Assembly (NCBI RefSeq): GCF_004193175.1
Contig: NZ_SAUH01000001.1
Span: forward strand, 3,288,501-3,352,500
DNA: 64,000 nt
Source: Streptomyces sp. RFCAC02
GTDB taxonomy: Bacteria > Actinomycetota > Actinomycetes > Streptomycetales > Streptomycetaceae
Direction: 5' to 3'
How positions within the stretch are numbered: the first letter of the stretch is position 1; each line of letters opens with the position of its first letter. The notes beneath the pieces were generated by a model. The model was not told the origin of the DNA, ran no database searches, and was given only the letters and a program-made list of their open reading frames with translations. Made by a program: the position numbers and the translations under genes. Below, in pieces: positions 52,001 to 58,000 of the stretch.

Positions 52001-55000
52001 AGCCCAGGGGAGGAGGCGTCGATGACGCGCCGGTGCTGTACGAGAACGGAATCCGCAGCGACGTCCCGGTGACGCGGGGCAGCGAAGGGTTCACGCTGCA
52101 GCTGTCCTCCTGGCGCCAGACTTTCCGGCCGAACGATGGCATGTGGATGTCGTCGACGGTCGTCCCCGACGGGGGACCGCTGGCCGATCTACTGGGCGAG
52201 GACGCCATTCTCACCTTCCGCGGGGGGGAGTCCAGGCCGTATGTCGCCGATCCCGACGGCGATCCGTTGGACGATGCCGATGTGTGGCCCGTGGGCCGCG
52301 GGTTCCTGGTGTCGGTGGACGGCCGGCACGGCATGGTCAACGGCGACGGCGTCCTCACTCATCACGTGAGGCCGTCCGGCGGCCCGGGGAGCGATCCGGA
52401 GGCGCACGGCTTCCTCGCCACGCCCGTGGACACCGCACCCGACTTCCCGTTCCTCCTCTTCGGCCCCCATCGCCGCCACCTCGGGATCACCTATCCGTTC
52501 ACCGGAGGTCCGCTGGCGGAGCTGGGTGACGGTTCCCTGTTCATGGCGCGGTTCGACGGTGCTCGCCCGCAGGTGGTGGACCGCGCCGGTGCCGAGGTTC
52601 CGGACGCGGAGGTCGTGGAGCTGGCGGACGGCGTCTTCCTGGTGCGTGTCGGGGACGTGTCGGGTGTGGTGAACAGGCTGGGCGTCCATTCGCACGGTCT
52701 GATGGACCTGCTGCGCGGTGTGGGCGGGGAGGAGAGCGGGTTCCGATTCGCGATTCCGGTGGCAGGGGGTGAGCCGCTGGTCTTCCGTGGTGATGGCGCG
52801 GTCGTGGAGGACCTGTATGTGGGCGACGGCGTGGTGTCGTTCACGTGGGGTCGTTCGTCGTTCGAGTTCCGGGCGTTGAGTGGCGAGTTGGTGTCGTGGT
52901 CGGCGTCGCCTGCGCTGGGGCCGTTGGCGGGTGCGGCGCTGCGGTGGGGGAGTGGTGACGGCTCGGCGTTGCGGTGGGTGGGCTCGGACGATCTGTTGGT
53001 TCCGGTGGAGTCCGGGCACGTTCTGCTAGGTGTCGATGGTGTGTTGTCGCGGCCGGTGGTGGTGCTGACCGGTCGTGAGGGTCGTCCTGGTCTGCTGGTG
53101 TCGCCGGGGTCGGGGGGTGGGGTGTATCCGTTGCCGCGCGGTATGGATGGCGCGGTGCTGGTGGACAGTGTGGTGCGGTGGTCGCCGGACGGGGCGTTCC
53201 TGCTGCGGGGTGCTGATGGTTCGGTGGAGCGGTTCGACGGGGCGACGGGTGAGTTGCTGCCGGGTGGTGGGGACGTCCCGGCGATGGGTGCGTTGCGGCC
53301 GGGCGAGATCGACGGGCTGACCGCGGCGGATCGTGATCTGTACCTGGCGCGAGGGATGTCGGGGCTGGATGTCCGGGCGGGTTCCGCGTCGTCTGTGGGG
53401 TCGCAGTCGTTCATGGCGGCTCCGGTGACGGGGATCGTGCCGGGTGAGTCGGTGGGGCTTGCTGGTCGTGGTGGTGAGCACATCACTGTGGTGGCGACGG
53501 GCGGGGGTGTGGTTGCGCAGCGTGGGGGTGAGTCGTTCGGGGATGAGGTGTGGGTTTCCGAGTCGGTGGTGACGGTTCGGGTCGGGGATGTGGTGTCGTT
53601 CTTCGGGCGGCACGGTGGTACTGGGTCGTGGGTGTCGGATGTGCGGTTCCCGTCCGATGGTGTGCCGTCGGTGGTGGCGCCGGTGGGCGGGGGCACGTTC
53701 GTCTCGCGGTGGGACGGTGACGCCGGCACGTTGGTGGTGTTGCCGAGTGGCCGGGGCGTGGTGGTGGGCGGCGCGGGTGTGGTGACGCACACGGCGCTGG
53801 CTGTGGAGGGTACGGGGGATCTGTCGCGGACGGTGATCGTCCGGCCGGTGGGCGGTGGTGATGCGCTGCTGGTGCGGGAGGCGTCCGGGGAACTGGTGTC
53901 CTCGGATGTCGCGCGGCTCGCGGACGGTTCGCATGTGGTGATGGTGGACGGGGTCGCCACGCTGGTGGACCGGGCCGGCAGCGTGCGGGGCGGCGTCGAA
54001 CCGTTGCCGGACGGTGGGTGGCTGCTGCGTTCCGCGCACGGCGGCCGTTCGCAGACGGTGACGGTGGAAAGCGGGCTGCTCGGGGTGCCCGCACCCCCGC
54101 TGTCCCGTGAGGGAGGCCCGGAGTCCGTACCGGAGAACACCGCCGGCCCGACGCAGGGCGGACCCGGGCACGACGACTGGCCGATCGAGCAAGGGCCGCT
54201 CGCGGGCAACGTCCTGCGCGTCCCGCACGATCGCGGCATACGCCCGAGCGTCGTCGACGCGCACGGCAGCAAGCTGGACGATGTCGACGCCTGGCAGCTC
54301 GACGTGTACGGGACCGTGGTGCTCGGCCCCGACGGAGCACACATCCGTGGCTACCAGGCCCACCGCACGCACGACATCCTGCAACTGCGCGGTCCTGACG
54401 GCAGACCGACGGGCCAAGCGGTGGCTGTGCCTCCACAGGGGCAGTTCGGCAGTTCCTTGCTGCTCGACGGCCGTATGACCACGGTCATCAGCTCGCAGGC
54501 CGTGGCCGTACACACGGAGCGGATCTTCGTGCGGCAGGGGAACGGCCCCGGCGCTCTCGTTCATGTCCATGACGCCCAGGGCGGCTGGGTCGGCACCGGG
54601 TACTCGGTGTACGGAGTCGGCGACTTCCATGTCGTCCGGCCACCGCAGGGGATCCCCCGACTCGAGAACGGCGACGGACCGCTTCCCGGCATCACCACGA
54701 CCGACCTGGGCGACGAGCGGTTCTTGTTGCGGGGACGCGGCAACGAACTGGTGGTCAACAGCGAGGGCGCCCGCCTGCCTGTGCTGAACGTCGTCGGCAG
54801 TAGCGGGAATCCCACGGACCTCATGATCGTCAGGGCGCCGGAGAGCGAAGGCGGCGCGGCGGCCTACCGGAACGGCCGGCTCCTGTCCAGCACGGTGGCC
54901 GAGACCTTCGGCGGACGGCGGATCGCCGTCGAGATCCGCTTCCGGGACAGCGCCGCGGTGTCCGTCTACGACCACCACAGCGGTCGCTCCGTCGGCAGTC

Positions 55001-58000
55001 GTTCCGGTCTGCTCACGGGTCCTCGGCCGGAGGGCGGGATCGGGTTCGTCGATGGGGTTCCGGTGCTGGTCCGGGATGGTGTCGAGGTTCCGGGGTCCAC
55101 CGTGACGGGGCTGGGGCCGGGTCGTCATCTGGTGGAGCAGGAGGGTGCCGCTCCTGGTGTCCTGGACGGGGCGGGGAACTGGACCAATGTCGATATCGTG
55201 CGGCTCCGGGACCGGGCGGGGCAGCCCACCGGCGCGCTGCTGATCCAGAACATGTCGGGGGAGGGAGCGCCGGAGGTCTTCCGCCCCGGCCAGGGCGTCA
55301 CCCGCGAGACCGTCACCGGCGTGACCGACCCGCGTCTCCTGGCGGTGATCAGCGAGGACGGCCTGTCCCAGACGCTGTACACGCTCGGTGGCAGGTGGCG
55401 TGAGCACCTTCACCGCGGTACGGGTCCGTTCGATGACGTCATGGTGGAGTTCTCACGGAACTCGGGTCCGGTCGTGCGGCTCGACGCCTCTCTCGATCTG
55501 AGCCTGCCCGCCGGACGGGGCCGCGTCGACGTTCACCCACTCGGTGACGACGGTCTCGTCTTCGAGCGGGGCGACGACCGGTTCTTCCTGGACACCTCGG
55601 GGCGGGAGAGCCGCGACGTCGTCCGCCTGGGCAACGACCACCGCGTCGACATCGACGGGACACCCGTCGGCGGTGCCGAGGTGCCGGGTGTCAGGTTCGT
55701 CTCGGTGCCGCGGGAGGGCGTCGACGGCGCGCCGGTGCTGTACGAGGACGGAATCCGCGGCGACGTCCCGGTGACGCGGGACGACGAAGGGTTCACGCTG
55801 CAGCAGTCGTTCGGGCACCAGGCGTTCGGGCCGAACGGCGTGTGGCGGTCGTCGACGATCGTCCCGAATGGTGGGCCGCTGGCCGATCTGCTGGGCGACG
55901 ACGCCGTTCTCACCTTCCGCGCGGGGGAGTCCAGGCCGTATGTCGCCGGTTCCGACGGCGTAGAGCTGACGGGCACCACGGTGCGGGACCTGGCCGGTGG
56001 CCACTTCCTGGTGTCGGTGGACGGCCGGCACGGCATGGTCGACGGCGACGGCGTCCTTACTCATCACGTGAGGCCGTCCGGCGGTCCGGGGAGCGATCCG
56101 GAGGCGCACGGCTTCCTCGCCACGCCCGTGGACACGGCAGCCGACGCCGTGCAGCTCCTTTACGGCCCCCATGGCCGCCTGCTCGGGGGCGTCACTGATT
56201 TCGACGGGGGTCGGCTGGCGGAGCTGGGCGACGGCTTCCGGTTCTTCGCGCCGCTCGACGGTGCTCTTCCGCGGGTGGTGGACCGGTTCGGTGCCGAGGT
56301 TCCGGGCTCGGAGGTCGTGGAGCTGGCGGATGACGTCTTCCTGGTACGGGCCGGGGGCAAGACGGGTGTCGTGGACGACATAGGTGTCCACTCGCACGAG
56401 TGGAAACCGCTGGTGCGCGCGGACAGGACGGGCAGCGGGGACAAGGAGGAGAGCGGGTTCCGGTTCGCGATTCCGGTGGGTGGGGGTGAGCCGCTGGTCT
56501 TCCGTGGTGATGGCGCGCCGGTGAGCGATGTGGTGGTGGGCGGCGGTGTGGTGTCGTTCTCGTGGGGTCGTTCGTCGTTCGAGTTCGATGTGTCGTCGGG
56601 TGCGCTGGTGTCGTGGGAGGTGGTGCCGGCGTCCGGGCCGCTGGCGGGTGCGCCGTTGCGGTGGGCGGAGGGTGCTGATTGGTCGTTCCGGTGGGTGGGG
56701 TCGGATCAGCTCCTGGTGACGGCTGGTGGGCGGCGTTTCCTGGTCGATGTCGATGGTGTGTTGTCGCGGCCGGTGGTGGTGTTGTCGGGGCGTGGTGAGG
56801 GTCGTCCTGATGTGGTGGTGTCGCCGGGGTCGGGGGGTGGGGTGTATCCGTTGCCGCGCGGTATGGATGGCGCGGTGCTGGTGGACAGTGTGGTGCGGTG
56901 GTCGCCGGACGGGACGTTCCTGCTGCGTAGTGCTGATGGCATGGTGGAGCGGTTCGACGGGGCGACGGGTGAGTTGTTGCCGGGTGGTGGGGACGTCCCG
57001 GCGATGGGTGCGTTGCGGCCGGACGAGATCCGTGCGCTGAGCCCGGCGGACCGGGGCCTGGTGGCCGCGCGGGGAGCCGAGCCGGAAGATACTTCCGCAC
57101 CCGTTCCGTCGTCCGCGTCGCCTGTGGGGTCGCAGTCGTTCTGGGGGTACCCGGTGACGGGGATCGTGCCGGGCGAGTCGGTGGGGTTGCGTGGTCCGGG
57201 CGGTGGGGACCTGGGGTTGCGGGTCGAGGTCACGGATGAGGGCGCCACGTTCTTCCGTGGGAATGACCGGGTGGATGCCGCGGTGGTGCGGGTCACCGAG
57301 TCGGTGATCACGGTGTTGTTGGATGGCCGGTTGTGGGTGTGGGGGCGTGAGGGGACGTTCCTCGGCCGGCACACGATGGGTGGTCCCGGTGGGGCGCAGA
57401 CGTTCGTTCCGGCGCCGGGTGACGGTCCGGTGGTGGCGTGGGCGCCGGACGGGTCGTTCGTCGTCTCGCGTGACGGACTTGGCGAAGCGTTCACGAGCCA
57501 GGGCGAACTCCTCGCACGCATGCGGCCGGTGGCCGGTGCGCCCGAGGGCACGGTGCTTGTGCTGCCGGTGCACGGTCACCCCTTCGTGACGGACCCGCAG
57601 GGCATAGCCCTGCCCGACGCGGTGCGGCTGCTCGACGGCGAACTCGGGGCGCCTGACGAGTTCCTTGTGGCTGTGCCGGGCGTGGAGCCGTTCACGGTGC
57701 GCGCCGACGGTACGCCGGTGACGAGGACGGCGACGGAGACACCCGCCGCACCCGCGTCGCCGGAGGTGTCCGGACTGCCCGATTCGCCGGGTGCACCACC
57801 GGCACGAGAGGAGGGACCCGAGTCCGTACCGGAGGGCACTGCCGGTCCGACGCAGGGCAGCCACAGGTACCGGGACCAGCCGATCGAGGAAGGGCCGCTG
57901 GCGGGCAGGTTCCTGCGGGTGCCGTCCGATGGCGCCGCAAGGTTGCACGTGGTCGACGCGGACGGCAACGAGGTGGGGACGACTCACTACGTCCCTACGT